The notes under the pieces are model-generated. The model saw only the letters and a program-made list of their open reading frames with translations. It ran no database searches and was not told where the DNA came from. From positions 1 through 36,424 of the forward strand of contig DCFU01000031.1 of NCBI GenBank assembly GCA_002319795.1: DNA of 36,424 bases. Direction: 5' to 3'. This DNA comes from Megamonas sp. UBA1796. Its GTDB lineage: Bacteria > Bacillota > Negativicutes > Selenomonadales > Selenomonadaceae. The translations under genes and the position numbers were made by a program. This document shows positions 22,841 to 32,003 of the stretch, one piece after another (within the stretch, counting starts at the first letter, position 1; each line of letters starts with the position of its first letter).

Positions 22841-23947
22841 ATGTGCAGAATTGGTTCAATCAAAAGTAAGGTGCCGGTGCATCCATCCAAGGCATTGCAT
22901 CTTATGCTTCCACAGCAGGAGGGGCATGATAATTCGGGTTTTGCCATGGTCATGCAGGACCTATATGGTATTTTTTCTGATTATAAGGATAAACCGCTGC
23001 TGTCGCTGGCCTGCACACAGCATGGGGCTGAGCTTGTAGAAGAATATATGGATAGTCATAACTTTACACAGCTTGCGGAGTGGATTCCGGTACCGAACAA
23101 GGAGCCGGGTCTGGATATACAGGCTATGCCATACTATATATTCCGCAATTATGATTATCCGGAGTATTATAATGAAAAAACACAAGCAGAGAGAGAGGAT
23201 TTGCTTCTTGATACGCGTCTGGCACTGCGCAAAATACTTGAGGAAGCCAAAGAAGGATTTGTTTATTCGTTCTGGCCCGATGTACTCACACTCAAGGAAA
23301 TCGGCGATCCACGTGATATTGCTACTTATTTTCGCCTTTGGGATGATAACGGCTGTCTTATTGCGAAGAATATTGTTGCGCAGTGCCGTCAGAATACGAA
23401 CTATGATATCGTGCGTTATGCGGCACATCCCTTTTTTCTTCAAGGCTATACACTTTGCGCGAATGGTGAAAATACCTTCTATACAAAAAACAAAGAGTTC
23501 CAGAAATCGCTGCATCGCGGTTATATTGGGTTTGAGTCTGATTCGCAGAATTTCCTTTATACGCTGCATTATGTATTGCATGAGCTCAAATGGCCACTCG
23601 ATTATTACAAGCATGTGATCACGCCGCTACCCTTCGAGGAAATAGAGAAGCGCCCCGATAAGGAGATCTTGATGGCAATCCGTCAGTCGCTGGCTCATCT
23701 GGAAATCAATGGACCGAATACGATTATTGCTACGTTGCCGGATACGCGCATGATTACCTGCTGCGATTCGAAGAAACTGCGTCCAGTCGTTGTGGGACGT
23801 GATGATACAATGGTGGCAATTTCTTCAGAGGTTTGCGGACTCAATGAGATCATGCCGAATCGCGATATGACACAGGATATTTATCCGAATGAACGTGAAG
23901 TCGTCGTCATTGACAACGAACTGGAGGTACAAAGATGGAAACAGTAA
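22841..23947 (+). CDS. glutamate synthase glutaminase subunit (class II, Ntn amidotransferase)
   Basis: From the ATG at 22841, with AAGGAGAG upstream, the protein is 368 residues. It starts MCRIGSIKSK, placing Cys2 as the N-terminal nucleophile after Met removal. The QQEGHDNSGFAM segment and the later NGENTFYTKN and RGYIGFESDS stretches are consistent with the class II glutaminase fold. It would release ammonia from glutamine for the synthase subunit encoded next, whose gene it overlaps by 13 bp. In plant and proteobacterial enzymes this is the N-terminal domain of one large chain; here it is separate, as in the so-called archaeal type. The longer frame from 22760 would bury the catalytic Cys and is rejected. 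Confidence 0.9.
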   Translation: MCRIGSIKSKVPVHPSKALHLMLPQQEGHDNSGFAMVMQDLYGIFSDYKDKPLLSLACTQHGAELVEEYMDSHNFTQLAEWIPVPNKEPGLDIQAMPYYIFRNYDYPEYYNEKTQAEREDLLLDTRLALRKILEEAKEGFVYSFWPDVLTLKEIGDPRDIATYFRLWDDNGCLIAKNIVAQCRQNTNYDIVRYAAHPFFLQGYTLCANGENTFYTKNKEFQKSLHRGYIGFESDSQNFLYTLHYVLHELKWPLDYYKHVITPLPFEEIEKRPDKEILMAIRQSLAHLEINGPNTIIATLPDTRMITCCDSKKLRPVVVGRDDTMVAISSEVCGLNEIMPNRDMTQDIYPNEREVVVIDNELEVQRWKQ

Positions 23948-25566
23948 AAACGCAGGATATAGCAATCAATGATCTGCCCTGGAAAATAGAATATAATGCT
24001 GAACGCTGTACACTTTGCGGCAGTTGTGTTGCTACTTGTACTTTCAAATCTATAAAGGTTGCAGTACAGAGCCAGTCCATCACGATTTCGGAGAAAAGCC
24101 AGCCAGAGCCGGAGCATCGTCATATTGCGCGTGCTATAATCAAGCAGGATGCCAGCATTGCCAATGCCTGCCGGGGCTGTGGCATGTGTGAGCGTATCTG
24201 CCCAAATAACGCAATCCGCCCGGTGCGCAATCCGGATGAACGCAAGGCACTCCTTTCCCGCGACAACGGTCCAATCAAACGCGGTGGACGTACGAATCTC
24301 AATGCGCAGCGCACATTGGACCATATCATCGTTGGTCGTATCAGCCAGATGACGGATCCGTCACTTGATTCGCAGCGGCATACCTTTGACATTCGTGCAC
24401 CCTTCGGGCGTGTACTTTCACCGCATGAACTTCCCTTCAGGGTGGAGAACGGCAAATTGGTCATGGCGAAAAAGACACCGCCGGTTGACTGGGTTTATCC
24501 GCTTATTTTTTCAGATATGTCCATTGGTGCACTTTCTACCCGCGCCTGGGAGGCTGTAGCAATGGCTACAGCCTATCTCAATGAGAAATGCGGCCTGCCG
24601 GTCCGTATGAGCTCTGGGGAAGGTGGGATGCCGGTCAAGCTGCTTGAATCCGAGCATCTTAAGTATTTCATTATCCAGATTGCTTCCGGACATTTTGGCT
24701 GGAACCGTATCATAAAGGCTATGCCGCATATGGTAACGGATCCGGGCGGCATACTTATCAAAATCGGCCAGGGTGCGAAACCGGGGGATGGAGGCCTTCT
24801 GCCCGCAGCCAAGGTTGCGGAGCATGTGCAGGCGATTCGTGGTGTGCCGAAGGCTACGCTTTCATCTCCGCCGAATCATCAGGGACTCTATTCCATAGAG
24901 GAGTCTGTTCAAAAGATGCATCTTTCGCTTAATGCAGCCTTCGGCTTCCGTGTGCCGGTTGCTATCAAATGTGCCGCATCTGCTACTTCAGTGTCTGTAT
25001 ATAATAATTTGCTTCGCGATCCGTATAAGATTTGCGGTGGATTCTTTATTGATGGTATCCAGGGCGGCACAGGCGCAGCGAATGAAATCTCGCTTGATCA
25101 TACCGGCCATCCAATCGTTTCCAAAATCCGTGATTGTTATCTGGCAGCCGTGAAGCAGGGGCTGCAGGGCCAGATACCTTTGTTCGGCGGCGGCGGTATC
25201 GGTATGACGGGAAATGCAGCTGCGGATGCCTTTAAAATGATCTGTCTGGGCGCCAACGGGGTGTTTTGTGGCAAGATACTCATACAGCTGCTTGGCTGCA
25301 TAGGAAATGAACACGGACGCTGTAATTCCTGTAATACCGGCAAATGCCCGATGGGTATCTGCACGCAGGATCCCCGTCTGGTCAAGCGTCTTGATATCGA
25401 CCGTGGGGCACAGAAGATTGTCGACTATGTGCTTGCATTCGATGCAGAGCTGCGTAAACTCATGGCGCCTATCGGCAATAGTTCGCTGCCGGTCGGACGC
25501 AGTGATGCACTTGTATCGACGGACAAGTCCATTGCGGACAAGCTTGGTATCCAGTACGTATGCTAA
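23935..25566 (+). CDS. glutamate synthase core subunit with two N-terminal [4Fe-4S] motifs (FMN-binding)
   Basis: The protein is 543 residues. The N-terminal part has two ferredoxin-like motifs, CTLCGSCVATC and CRGCGMCERIC, each followed by a downstream Pro or Lys typical of 4Fe-4S sites. From about 150 on it is the FMN-containing synthase barrel: SDMSIGALSTRAWEAVA, RMSSGEGGMP, IKIGQGAKPGDGGLLP, DGIQGGTGAA, and GGGGIGMTGNAAADAFKMICLGA. The Cys-rich NSCNTGKCPMGICTQDP is conserved and includes ligands of the 3Fe-4S cluster. It combines ammonia and 2-oxoglutarate to glutamate. It sits between the glutaminase and the oxidoreductase fusion in one tight operon. Confidence 0.94.
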   Translation: METVKTQDIAINDLPWKIEYNAERCTLCGSCVATCTFKSIKVAVQSQSITISEKSQPEPEHRHIARAIIKQDASIANACRGCGMCERICPNNAIRPVRNPDERKALLSRDNGPIKRGGRTNLNAQRTLDHIIVGRISQMTDPSLDSQRHTFDIRAPFGRVLSPHELPFRVENGKLVMAKKTPPVDWVYPLIFSDMSIGALSTRAWEAVAMATAYLNEKCGLPVRMSSGEGGMPVKLLESEHLKYFIIQIASGHFGWNRIIKAMPHMVTDPGGILIKIGQGAKPGDGGLLPAAKVAEHVQAIRGVPKATLSSPPNHQGLYSIEESVQKMHLSLNAAFGFRVPVAIKCAASATSVSVYNNLLRDPYKICGGFFIDGIQGGTGAANEISLDHTGHPIVSKIRDCYLAAVKQGLQGQIPLFGGGGIGMTGNAAADAFKMICLGANGVFCGKILIQLLGCIGNEHGRCNSCNTGKCPMGICTQDPRLVKRLDIDRGAQKIVDYVLAFDAELRKLMAPIGNSSLPVGRSDALVSTDKSIADKLGIQYVC

Positions 25567-25585
25567 TTGAGGAGGAAACGCGAAT

Positions 25586-27922
25586 ATGTTTAAAATAGAG
25601 ACAATCAAAGGGCATGAGCGCATGTCCACGCAGGATCTGCTGCTCGCGATTGGTGAAGCTGTGCAGAACGGCGAAACAGAATTTGATATAGCGGCCTCCG
25701 GTCAGCATGATATTGGCGGTCCGTTATGGCATCCCGAGGGGAAAACCCTGCACTTTCATGTGACGAATGCCGGTCAGCGTGTGGGCTCCATGTGTCTGCC
25801 GAATACGGAAATCATTGTCGATGGTTCGACTTCAGCGGATGTCGGCTGGCTCAATGCCGGTGGTATTATCACAGTAAAGGGTGATGCCGGTGATACGGCA
25901 GGCCATTGCTCCGCGGGCGGCAGGATTTATATCGGCGGTCGTGCGGGGACGCGTACCGGTTCACTCATGAAGCATGATCCGCTTTATGAAGAACCGGAGC
26001 TTTGGATTCTAAAGAATGTAGGCAGCTTTTCCTTCGAGTTTATGGGCGGTGGACGTGCAGTCGTCTGTGGTTATGACAGCGAGAAATTTGAGTCTGTGCT
26101 TGGACAACGTGCCTGTGTTGGTATGGTGGGAGGTCTTGTCTATGTACGCGGGCCCATCAGCACTTATCCGGCCGATATAAAATGCCTGGCGCTCGATGAG
26201 GAAGATGTTGCTTTTCTGGAAGGCGGCATGGGAGATTTCCTGACAGCTATCGACAAGCCGGAGCTTCGTGCGGAGTTTTCAGACTGGAAGCAGTGGAAAA
26301 AACTATGCCCGCTGACCTTTGAGGAAAAAAAGCCAAAGGCGGCCCCAAAACTCAAGGAGTTCCGTTTGAACGAATGGATTAAGGGGGGCATATTCAGTGA
26401 TGTTGCTATGGATGACTTTGAAGTGAAGAATACGGTAAATACGGGACTTTATCGTTTGCAGGTGCCCTCCTGGGATAATGCGAAGTTCGCGGCCCCATGT
26501 GAATTCAATTGCCCGACGGGTATCCCAACGCAGCGCCGCTATGATTTGCTGCGTGAAGGCAAGCTCGGAGAAGCCTATAAGCTTGTACTCGAATATACAC
26601 CATTTCCGGGCTCGGTTTGCGGTTCGGTTTGCCCGAATCCCTGTATGGATGGTTGCACACGCGGTAAAATTGATGAAGCAGTACAAATAGGGGAGCTTGG
26701 TTTTAAATCAGCTTATACCAAGTTAGAACCGCCTACAATCAGGACCGGTAAAAAAATCGGCATCATCGGCGGTGGTGTAGCGGGTCTTTCTGCCGCATGG
26801 CAGCTTATCCGCAAGGGACACGAGGTTACGGTATATGATGATGCCGAACATATCGGCGGCAAGCTCGAGCAGGTTATACCGCGTGGACGTCTCTCGCATG
26901 AGCTTTTGGAAACAGAGCTAAAACATATCGAGGATATGGGTGTGAAATTCGTGACTTCCTGTAAGGTCGATTATGTGAAATTCAATAAGATACGCGAGCA
27001 GCATGATGCGATCATTGTTGCTACCGGCGGGCATGAATCCCGTTTCTTCAATTGGGAAGGCAAGGAAAAACTGACCATGGGGATAGATTTCCTCAAGCAG
27101 GTGAACCGGGGAGAGCATCCGGCTGTTGGCAGGCATGTTGTGGTCATAGGCTGTGGCAACTCAGGCATGGATACGGTGGTCGGGGCCTACCAGATGGGGG
27201 CGGAAAGCGTTGTAGCGATCGACGTGCAAAAGCCGGCTGCTTTTGCACGGGAAATCCGCCATGTCGAGGAACTGGGCGGCAAGCTTATATGGCCGTTCAT
27301 GACGACGAAAATAACAGATGCAGGCATTTATGCGGACGATGGGCGCTTCATCGAAGCAGATCAGATCATCGTTTCCATTGGGGAGGCTCCTGTACTTGAT
27401 TATCTTCCCAAGGATGCAGGTATCCAGAAATTTCGTGATACCTGGCTTGTTCCGGACAAGGAAAAAGCCATTATGGAAGGCGTATTCGCTGCGGGTGATG
27501 TGATAAAACCTGGACGCCTGACCGACGCAATCGGTGATGCTATCAAGGCGGCTTTTTATGCGGATGCGTATGTTATGGGGCGTGAGAAGAAAGCCTTCCC
27601 ACAGAAAGAGCAGATACCGGCAGAGCGCATTTCCCGGGCGTATTTTGAAAAATGTCATCATTGCAGCCTGCCAGATGCATCGGAGGATTACAACCGCTGC
27701 GTGAGCTGCGGCACATGCCGGGACTGCAAGATGTGTCTGGAATCCTGCCCGGAAAAGGCCATCTCGCGCGTTGCGTATGAGGATGGAAGTTATGAATACG
27801 TTTCAGATTCGGAGCGCTGCATCGGCTGTGGTATCTGTGCCGGTGTTTGTCCATGCGGGGTCTGGACCATAGAGGATAATCCTGAGCCTATCCAGATGTA
27901 CCGAACCTATGATAAAAAGTAA
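25586..27922 (+). CDS. glutamate synthase GXGXG-flavin oxidoreductase-ferredoxin fusion
   Basis: The protein is 778 residues and joins three modules. Residues about 1-250 are the GXGXG beta-helix domain, normally the C terminus of large GltB (DVGWLNAGGIITVKGDAGDTAGHCSAGG, GRAGTRTGS). Residues about 290-690 are a GltD-like oxidoreductase, beginning with the Cys-rich FNCPTGIPTQ and CGSVCPNPCMDGCTR segment for Fe-S clusters. The FAD motif is GIIGGGVAGLSAAW and the NAD(P) motif VIGCGNSGMD. The C-terminal 90 residues carry CVSCGTCRDCKMCLESCP and CIGCGICAGVCPCGVW for two [4Fe-4S] clusters. It would feed electrons from NAD(P)H or ferredoxin to the FMN subunit. A GGAGG site precedes the start. Confidence 0.92.
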   Translation: MFKIETIKGHERMSTQDLLLAIGEAVQNGETEFDIAASGQHDIGGPLWHPEGKTLHFHVTNAGQRVGSMCLPNTEIIVDGSTSADVGWLNAGGIITVKGDAGDTAGHCSAGGRIYIGGRAGTRTGSLMKHDPLYEEPELWILKNVGSFSFEFMGGGRAVVCGYDSEKFESVLGQRACVGMVGGLVYVRGPISTYPADIKCLALDEEDVAFLEGGMGDFLTAIDKPELRAEFSDWKQWKKLCPLTFEEKKPKAAPKLKEFRLNEWIKGGIFSDVAMDDFEVKNTVNTGLYRLQVPSWDNAKFAAPCEFNCPTGIPTQRRYDLLREGKLGEAYKLVLEYTPFPGSVCGSVCPNPCMDGCTRGKIDEAVQIGELGFKSAYTKLEPPTIRTGKKIGIIGGGVAGLSAAWQLIRKGHEVTVYDDAEHIGGKLEQVIPRGRLSHELLETELKHIEDMGVKFVTSCKVDYVKFNKIREQHDAIIVATGGHESRFFNWEGKEKLTMGIDFLKQVNRGEHPAVGRHVVVIGCGNSGMDTVVGAYQMGAESVVAIDVQKPAAFAREIRHVEELGGKLIWPFMTTKITDAGIYADDGRFIEADQIIVSIGEAPVLDYLPKDAGIQKFRDTWLVPDKEKAIMEGVFAAGDVIKPGRLTDAIGDAIKAAFYADAYVMGREKKAFPQKEQIPAERISRAYFEKCHHCSLPDASEDYNRCVSCGTCRDCKMCLESCPEKAISRVAYEDGSYEYVSDSERCIGCGICAGVCPCGVWTIEDNPEPIQMYRTYDKK

Positions 27923-27984
27923 ATAACTCTTTAACGGTGCTGACTTCATAGTGGTTCTTGAATTATTAGGGGAAAATAACAAAT

Positions 27985-28030
27985 AAAAATCCGCTATTCT
28001 CTATAGTAATATAGGAAATAGCGGATTTTT
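27985..28030. terminator. bidirectional terminator between glutamate synthase operon and APC permease
   Basis: AAAAATCCGCTATT (27985-27998) pairs perfectly with AATAGCGGATTTTT (28017-28030), with a further CTATA/TATAG stem inside. A- and T-rich ends suit termination of both convergent transcripts. Confidence 0.88.
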
Positions 28031-28096
28031 GTTTGTTGTTTGCAGCAATTTTGGGAACTTGCTGTTTTAATGATTTTTATTGGAGATGAATATCAT

Positions 28097-29518
28097 TTAG
28101 GCTTTTCTGCCTGTAAGTTTGGGAAATATCAGTCCAATGCCTAAAAGTAGCATCGGTGTGAGAATATTAAGCGCAAGCTGGAAACACCATTCACTGGTAT
28201 ATGCTTCTATGCCGCGCGGGAACATGCCCATAAGGCAGGCGAAGGCCGTGAAGGCGAAGCACCAGCCGCCTACGATGAAACCAAGCACACGATTCCTGGT
28301 AAAGTGATACTGGGAAGTGAACAACCCTTCCGCAGCGCGTTTCAGAGCCATATAAGCTACGAATACCCAAAGGTATCGCAGTGGCATGACCACGGCATTG
28401 AGGCGCATAAGCCAGTTGAACAGTGAGGTCATATCGCCAATTCCGAGGGTTGGGACGATGATGATGATGCCAACGAGCAGTGCTGTAAGCTTATAGCCGT
28501 TAACGGGTGTGCCATTCTTGTTTACGCGGGAAAAGGATTCCGGGATGAAGCGATGGTCGACATCTGCCAATAATATCTTGATTGGGGCATCGATGGAAAA
28601 TGAGAGTGCGGCCATCTGTCCGAGTGCGTTGGCAATCGCATAAATGATAAGGAAAAGGCTGCCTACGCCATAATAGTCGCCGAGCTTCTGGAAGCAATAG
28701 TAGGCGCCGTTCATCATCAAGTCCTTGGGAATGTTATTCGTATCGAACATGAGTCCCATGGCGAGGGAACCGAGGAGGGCCGTAATAGCTACCATGACCG
28801 TCATACAAATCATTCCCCGGGGAAAATCGCGGGATGGTTTCTCGAGAGTATTGATGTATGGCGACAGCTTCTCACAGCCGCCGACGGCGAATACGAGAAT
28901 AGCGAGTGTTGTAAAATAATCGAAATCAAAAGTTGGCATGAAGGTATCCCAGGTAAAAGCAATTGTCTGGGTATGTGCATCGGTGATGGCCGGAGCGGCC
29001 AGAGCAAGAACCACATAAAGGATAGACATCACGAACATGGAGGCACCAGCAACAGCACCAATTTTTTTGAGAGAATTGATGCCCCGGGATGCGAACCATA
29101 GGAAAAAGAAAAATACCAGTAAACAGGCGGACTGCAAAATAATAGGTGCCATTTTGTTTACAACGCCGCCATCCTGCCAGTAGGCCCAGCCGAAGGCGAT
29201 AAGAATCGACTGTGGCTTTTGTGCGAGATATGGCACGTGTACGATCCAATAAGTCCAGCCGGCGAGGTACGCGAGCCGCGCGCTGCAGGTAGAACGAATC
29301 CACGAGCTTACGCCGCCCTGCCCTTCGCGGAAGGTAGCGCCCATTTCGCCGACCATGAGCGTATAGGGAATAAAATAAAGTCCGAACATCAGGAGCCAGG
29401 ATATAACGATATGAAGTCCCTGGTTTGCGTAACCGTTGACTATATTGCCGAAACTCCACACCGTGGTGAACGCCATGAGCGTGAGAGCCTGCCATGTAAT
29501 CTTGCGGTTTTCTTTCAT
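28097..29518 (-). CDS. APC superfamily amino-acid permease
   Basis: The protein is 473 residues with about 12 membrane segments. The N-terminal region (TTVWSFGNIVNGYANQG, then FIPYTLMVGEMGATFREGQGGVSSWI) fits the APC fold, with the unwound helix 1 and the GEMG/EGG elements of amino-acid antiporters. It is closest by eye to glutamate/GABA-type members such as YjeM, but the substrate is uncertain. TAGGAGG precedes the ATG. Its position convergent to the glutamate synthase operon may mean an amino acid linked to nitrogen metabolism; that is inference only. Confidence 0.87.
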   Translation of the reverse strand: MKENRKITWQALTLMAFTTVWSFGNIVNGYANQGLHIVISWLLMFGLYFIPYTLMVGEMGATFREGQGGVSSWIRSTCSARLAYLAGWTYWIVHVPYLAQKPQSILIAFGWAYWQDGGVVNKMAPIILQSACLLVFFFFLWFASRGINSLKKIGAVAGASMFVMSILYVVLALAAPAITDAHTQTIAFTWDTFMPTFDFDYFTTLAILVFAVGGCEKLSPYINTLEKPSRDFPRGMICMTVMVAITALLGSLAMGLMFDTNNIPKDLMMNGAYYCFQKLGDYYGVGSLFLIIYAIANALGQMAALSFSIDAPIKILLADVDHRFIPESFSRVNKNGTPVNGYKLTALLVGIIIIVPTLGIGDMTSLFNWLMRLNAVVMPLRYLWVFVAYMALKRAAEGLFTSQYHFTRNRVLGFIVGGWCFAFTAFACLMGMFPRGIEAYTSEWCFQLALNILTPMLLLGIGLIFPKLTGRKA

Positions 29519-29721
29519 TTTGCCTCAACCTCCTAAAATTAAATATTTTCTCATAATAGATATTGTCTCATTATATCATAAAATGTACGTTATGAGTGGA
29601 TGTTTTATAAACGATGCTTAGCATACCATATGGGTGTTTTATTGAATAAACACTGTTTTCCAGGGATTATAAAGAATTTAGAGAGAACGACCCTGCATTT
29701 TTTGTGCAGTTCGAGAAGACA

Positions 29722-29754
29722 TGGCAGGAGAATTGCTGCCAGTATACCTGGCAG
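29722..29754. repeat. iterated TGGCAG/CTGCCA half-sites
   Basis: TGGCAG (29722-29727), CTGCCAG (29736-29742) and CTGGCAG (29748-29754) form two overlapping inverted repeats. The second, CTGCCAG-N5-CTGGCAG, is perfect. It lies in the 475-bp divergent gap between the APC permease and the LacI-type gene, just upstream of the distal LacI-type operator. It may be a binding site for another regulator. Confidence 0.45.
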
Positions 29755-29771
29755 GTACTAAATACAGGATA

Positions 29772-29803
29772 GCATAATAAGGAAAACGATTTCCTTATTA
29801 TGC
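29772..29803. promoter_or_regulatory. distal LacI-type operator (14-bp perfect arms)
   Basis: GCATAATAAGGAAA (29772-29785) and TTTCCTTATTATGC (29790-29803) are perfect inverted repeats around ACGA, giving a CG-centred palindrome typical of LacI-family operators. Its core GGAAAACGATTTCC matches the proximal operator at 12 of 13 shared core positions. The two centres are 166 bp apart. Confidence 0.7.
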
Positions 29804-29909
29804 GCCAATTTATATTAAATTAACTATATGACAATATTCTTTGAAATAAGTAAATAATATGCAAAAAATAAAGGATAAATAAATTTTAAAAAAATTTACA
29901 ATTAACTGC

Positions 29910-29938
29910 TTGACAGAAAATATTGGCAATAATATAAT
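29910..29938 (+). promoter_or_regulatory. consensus sigma-A promoter of the lacI-type gene
   Basis: TTGACA (29910-29915) and TATAAT (29933-29938) are both perfect with exactly 17 bp between. The start would fall near 29945, inside the proximal operator. Confidence 0.9.
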
Positions 29939-29940
29939 AC

Positions 29941-29966
29941 ATTTATGGAAAACGATATCCATAAAT
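29941..29966. promoter_or_regulatory. proximal LacI-type operator at the transcription start
   Basis: ATTTATGGA (29941-29949) and TCCATAAAT (29958-29966) are perfect inverted repeats centred on a CG, with the core GGAAAACGATATCC. It covers the predicted start site just after the -10 element, so a bound repressor would block this promoter. Confidence 0.78.
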
Positions 29967-29993
29967 AAAACAACTTGGAGGAGGCAGATGCGC

Positions 29994-31016
29994 ATGATCA
30001 GGGTTTCTATTGAGGATGTGGCTGCTAAGGCAGGCGTATCCGTTCCGACAGTTTCACGGGTTATCAGTCATTCGAGTCATCCGGTTTCAGATACAACGCG
30101 TCAGAAGGTTTTACAGGCCGTTGCGGCGCTGGATTACCGTCCGGATATTTCGGCACAGGGGCTCAGGAGCTCCTTTACGAATATTGTCGCTTTGATTACC
30201 AGGGATATATCGGATCCGTATTTTGGCGAAATAGCAAGAGGCGTTACGGAAACCGCGAATAAATATGGGATATTGTCCTTTGTCTGCAATACAGGACGTA
30301 ATCCCGAAAATGAGATTGAATATCACGAGTTGCTTTGGCAGTATCGTGTGAAAGGAATTATTTTAGGTGGCGGAGGGCTCACATTGGATTCTTATAAGAA
30401 AGAGCTTTCTTCCCAGGTGGAGCGCTACCGTAAAAATGGGAATAAGGTTGTAGCACTTGCACCGCAGGGACTGGATATGGATTATGTGATGATAGATAAC
30501 CGTGCAGCTGGCGAGTGCATTACAAATTATCTTATACAAAAGGGGCATGAGAAAATTGCATATATCAGTGGGCCGCAGAATGTCTATACGGCCCTGGAAC
30601 GGTTGGAAGGGTACAGACTTGCCATGGGGCGTCATGGCCTGGATAATGGTGATTTAATGATTGCTTACAGTGACAATTCATGGAAAGGAGGATATGAGGC
30701 TGTTAAGGCTTTATTGGAGTGTTCTCCGGAGTTTACCGGGATTTGCTGCGGAAATGATAATATTGCTATGGGAGTCTTCAGGGCTTTGAAGGAGCACGGA
30801 CTGACTGTACCAGGCAATGTATCCGTCATCAGCATCGGTGATTTGCCGAATGCGAGTTATGCGGATACACCGCTTACTACGCTCCGGGTACCACTCTATG
30901 AACTGGGCTCCAAGGCAGTGGAAATTATCATGGGCAGTGATACGAACAAGTATAATGCCAATATTATTTTTCGTACAGCTTTGAGAGAACGGGACTCTGT
31001 AAGCAGGCTTAAATAA
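29994..31016 (+). CDS. LacI family transcriptional regulator
   Basis: From the ATG at 29994 the protein is 340 residues. GGAGGAGG lies 9 bases before it; a second ATG at 29988 is too close to that site. The frame continues back into the -35 element, which is not coding. The N-terminal DNA-binding part reads SIEDVAAKAGVSVPTVSRVI, with the hinge DYRPDISAQGLRS. The periplasmic-binding-protein-like domain follows (NIVALITRDISDPYFGEIARG, then GICCGNDNIAMGVFRALKEHG and VSVISIGDLP). It likely represses itself and the downstream lyase gene, and binds a sugar or sugar-acid inducer. Confidence 0.94.
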   Translation: MIRVSIEDVAAKAGVSVPTVSRVISHSSHPVSDTTRQKVLQAVAALDYRPDISAQGLRSSFTNIVALITRDISDPYFGEIARGVTETANKYGILSFVCNTGRNPENEIEYHELLWQYRVKGIILGGGGLTLDSYKKELSSQVERYRKNGNKVVALAPQGLDMDYVMIDNRAAGECITNYLIQKGHEKIAYISGPQNVYTALERLEGYRLAMGRHGLDNGDLMIAYSDNSWKGGYEAVKALLECSPEFTGICCGNDNIAMGVFRALKEHGLTVPGNVSVISIGDLPNASYADTPLTTLRVPLYELGSKAVEIIMGSDTNKYNANIIFRTALRERDSVSRLK

Positions 31017-31063
31017 ATTTTCCCAAAATAAGATATAAAACAAAGGAAAGGGTGTTGTAAACA

Positions 31064-32002
31064 ATGAGTGAAAAATGGATGGGGTTGAATCCGGCAATTA
31101 TGGTTCCGTTGAAAGCGGATTATTCGATTAACGAGCAGGAATTCAGAAATTATATCGAGTGGCTGATTTCCTTCAAGCATATTACGGGGCTCGTAACAAA
31201 CGGACACACAGGTGAAATCGGCGGTTTCAGCCGTGAAGAAAGGAAGCTTATCACACAGATTGCGGCAGATCAGGCTAAGGGCCGTGTGAGGGTTATTTCC
31301 GGCGTATGTTGTGAGGGAACTTTTGAAGCTATTGAGCATGCCAAGGATGCTCAGGAGGCAGGAGCTGATGGGATACTTCTCATGCCGCCACATGTATGGT
31401 TGCGTTTTGGCATGAAACCGGAAACTCCGGTGAAATTCTTCAAGGATGTGGCAGCTGCAATTGATATTAAGATTGTCGTTCATCTTTATCCGGCACGCAC
31501 AAAGGGTTTTTATCCGGTAGAGACACTTTTAAAGCTTGCTGAAATACCAAATGTGGTTGCTGTGAAGATGGGGACGCGCGATGAGGCGCTTTATGAGCGT
31601 GATATCCGCATTATGCGTGAAAAAGCACCGCATATTGCGCTTTGGACCTGCCATGATGAATACCTGATGACCTCACTTATTCCTGGTATGGATGGCGCAC
31701 TTATCGGTTTCTGCGGCTGCGCACCGGAGCTCATCAATGAACTGTATCAAAAGCTCATTGAAGGAAATCTCAAAGAAGTATTAAGAGTAAATGAACCCCT
31801 TTCGCGTATGTCGGCGGCTATCTACGGGACAGGAGAGCCTACAGGTGAGGCGCATGCGCGCATGAAGGAGGTTCTCTATCAGCGCGGTGTTTTCGGCAGT
31901 GCACTTATGAGACCACCGCTTATGCCGCTTTCCCAAGAGGAAAAGGATAGTGTTACGGATGCAATTCGAATGGGCCATGTGGAAAAAGTCAATTTGGTAT
32001 AA
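31064..32002 (+). CDS. DapA/NanA-family lyase or dehydratase (class I aldolase fold)
   Basis: The protein is 312 residues. The Schiff-base lysine is Lys168 in VVAVKMGTRD and the catalytic tyrosine Tyr142 in HLYPAR. The carboxylate-binding motif is GHTGE (47-51) where dihydrodipicolinate synthase has GTTGE, so lysine biosynthesis is unlikely. Keto-acid lyases or dehydratases acting on 2-keto-3-deoxy sugar acids, or related pyruvate-releasing enzymes, are better candidates. It lies 47 bp after the LacI-type gene and is probably under its control. Confidence 0.88.
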   Translation: MSEKWMGLNPAIMVPLKADYSINEQEFRNYIEWLISFKHITGLVTNGHTGEIGGFSREERKLITQIAADQAKGRVRVISGVCCEGTFEAIEHAKDAQEAGADGILLMPPHVWLRFGMKPETPVKFFKDVAAAIDIKIVVHLYPARTKGFYPVETLLKLAEIPNVVAVKMGTRDEALYERDIRIMREKAPHIALWTCHDEYLMTSLIPGMDGALIGFCGCAPELINELYQKLIEGNLKEVLRVNEPLSRMSAAIYGTGEPTGEAHARMKEVLYQRGVFGSALMRPPLMPLSQEEKDSVTDAIRMGHVEKVNLV

Positions 32003-32003
32003 A

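Noticed and set aside
29910..29993. N-terminal extension of the LacI-type frame
   Set aside because: It would start within the -35 element and read through the promoter and operator. The helix-turn-helix begins right after the ATG at 29994, which has a strong ribosome site.
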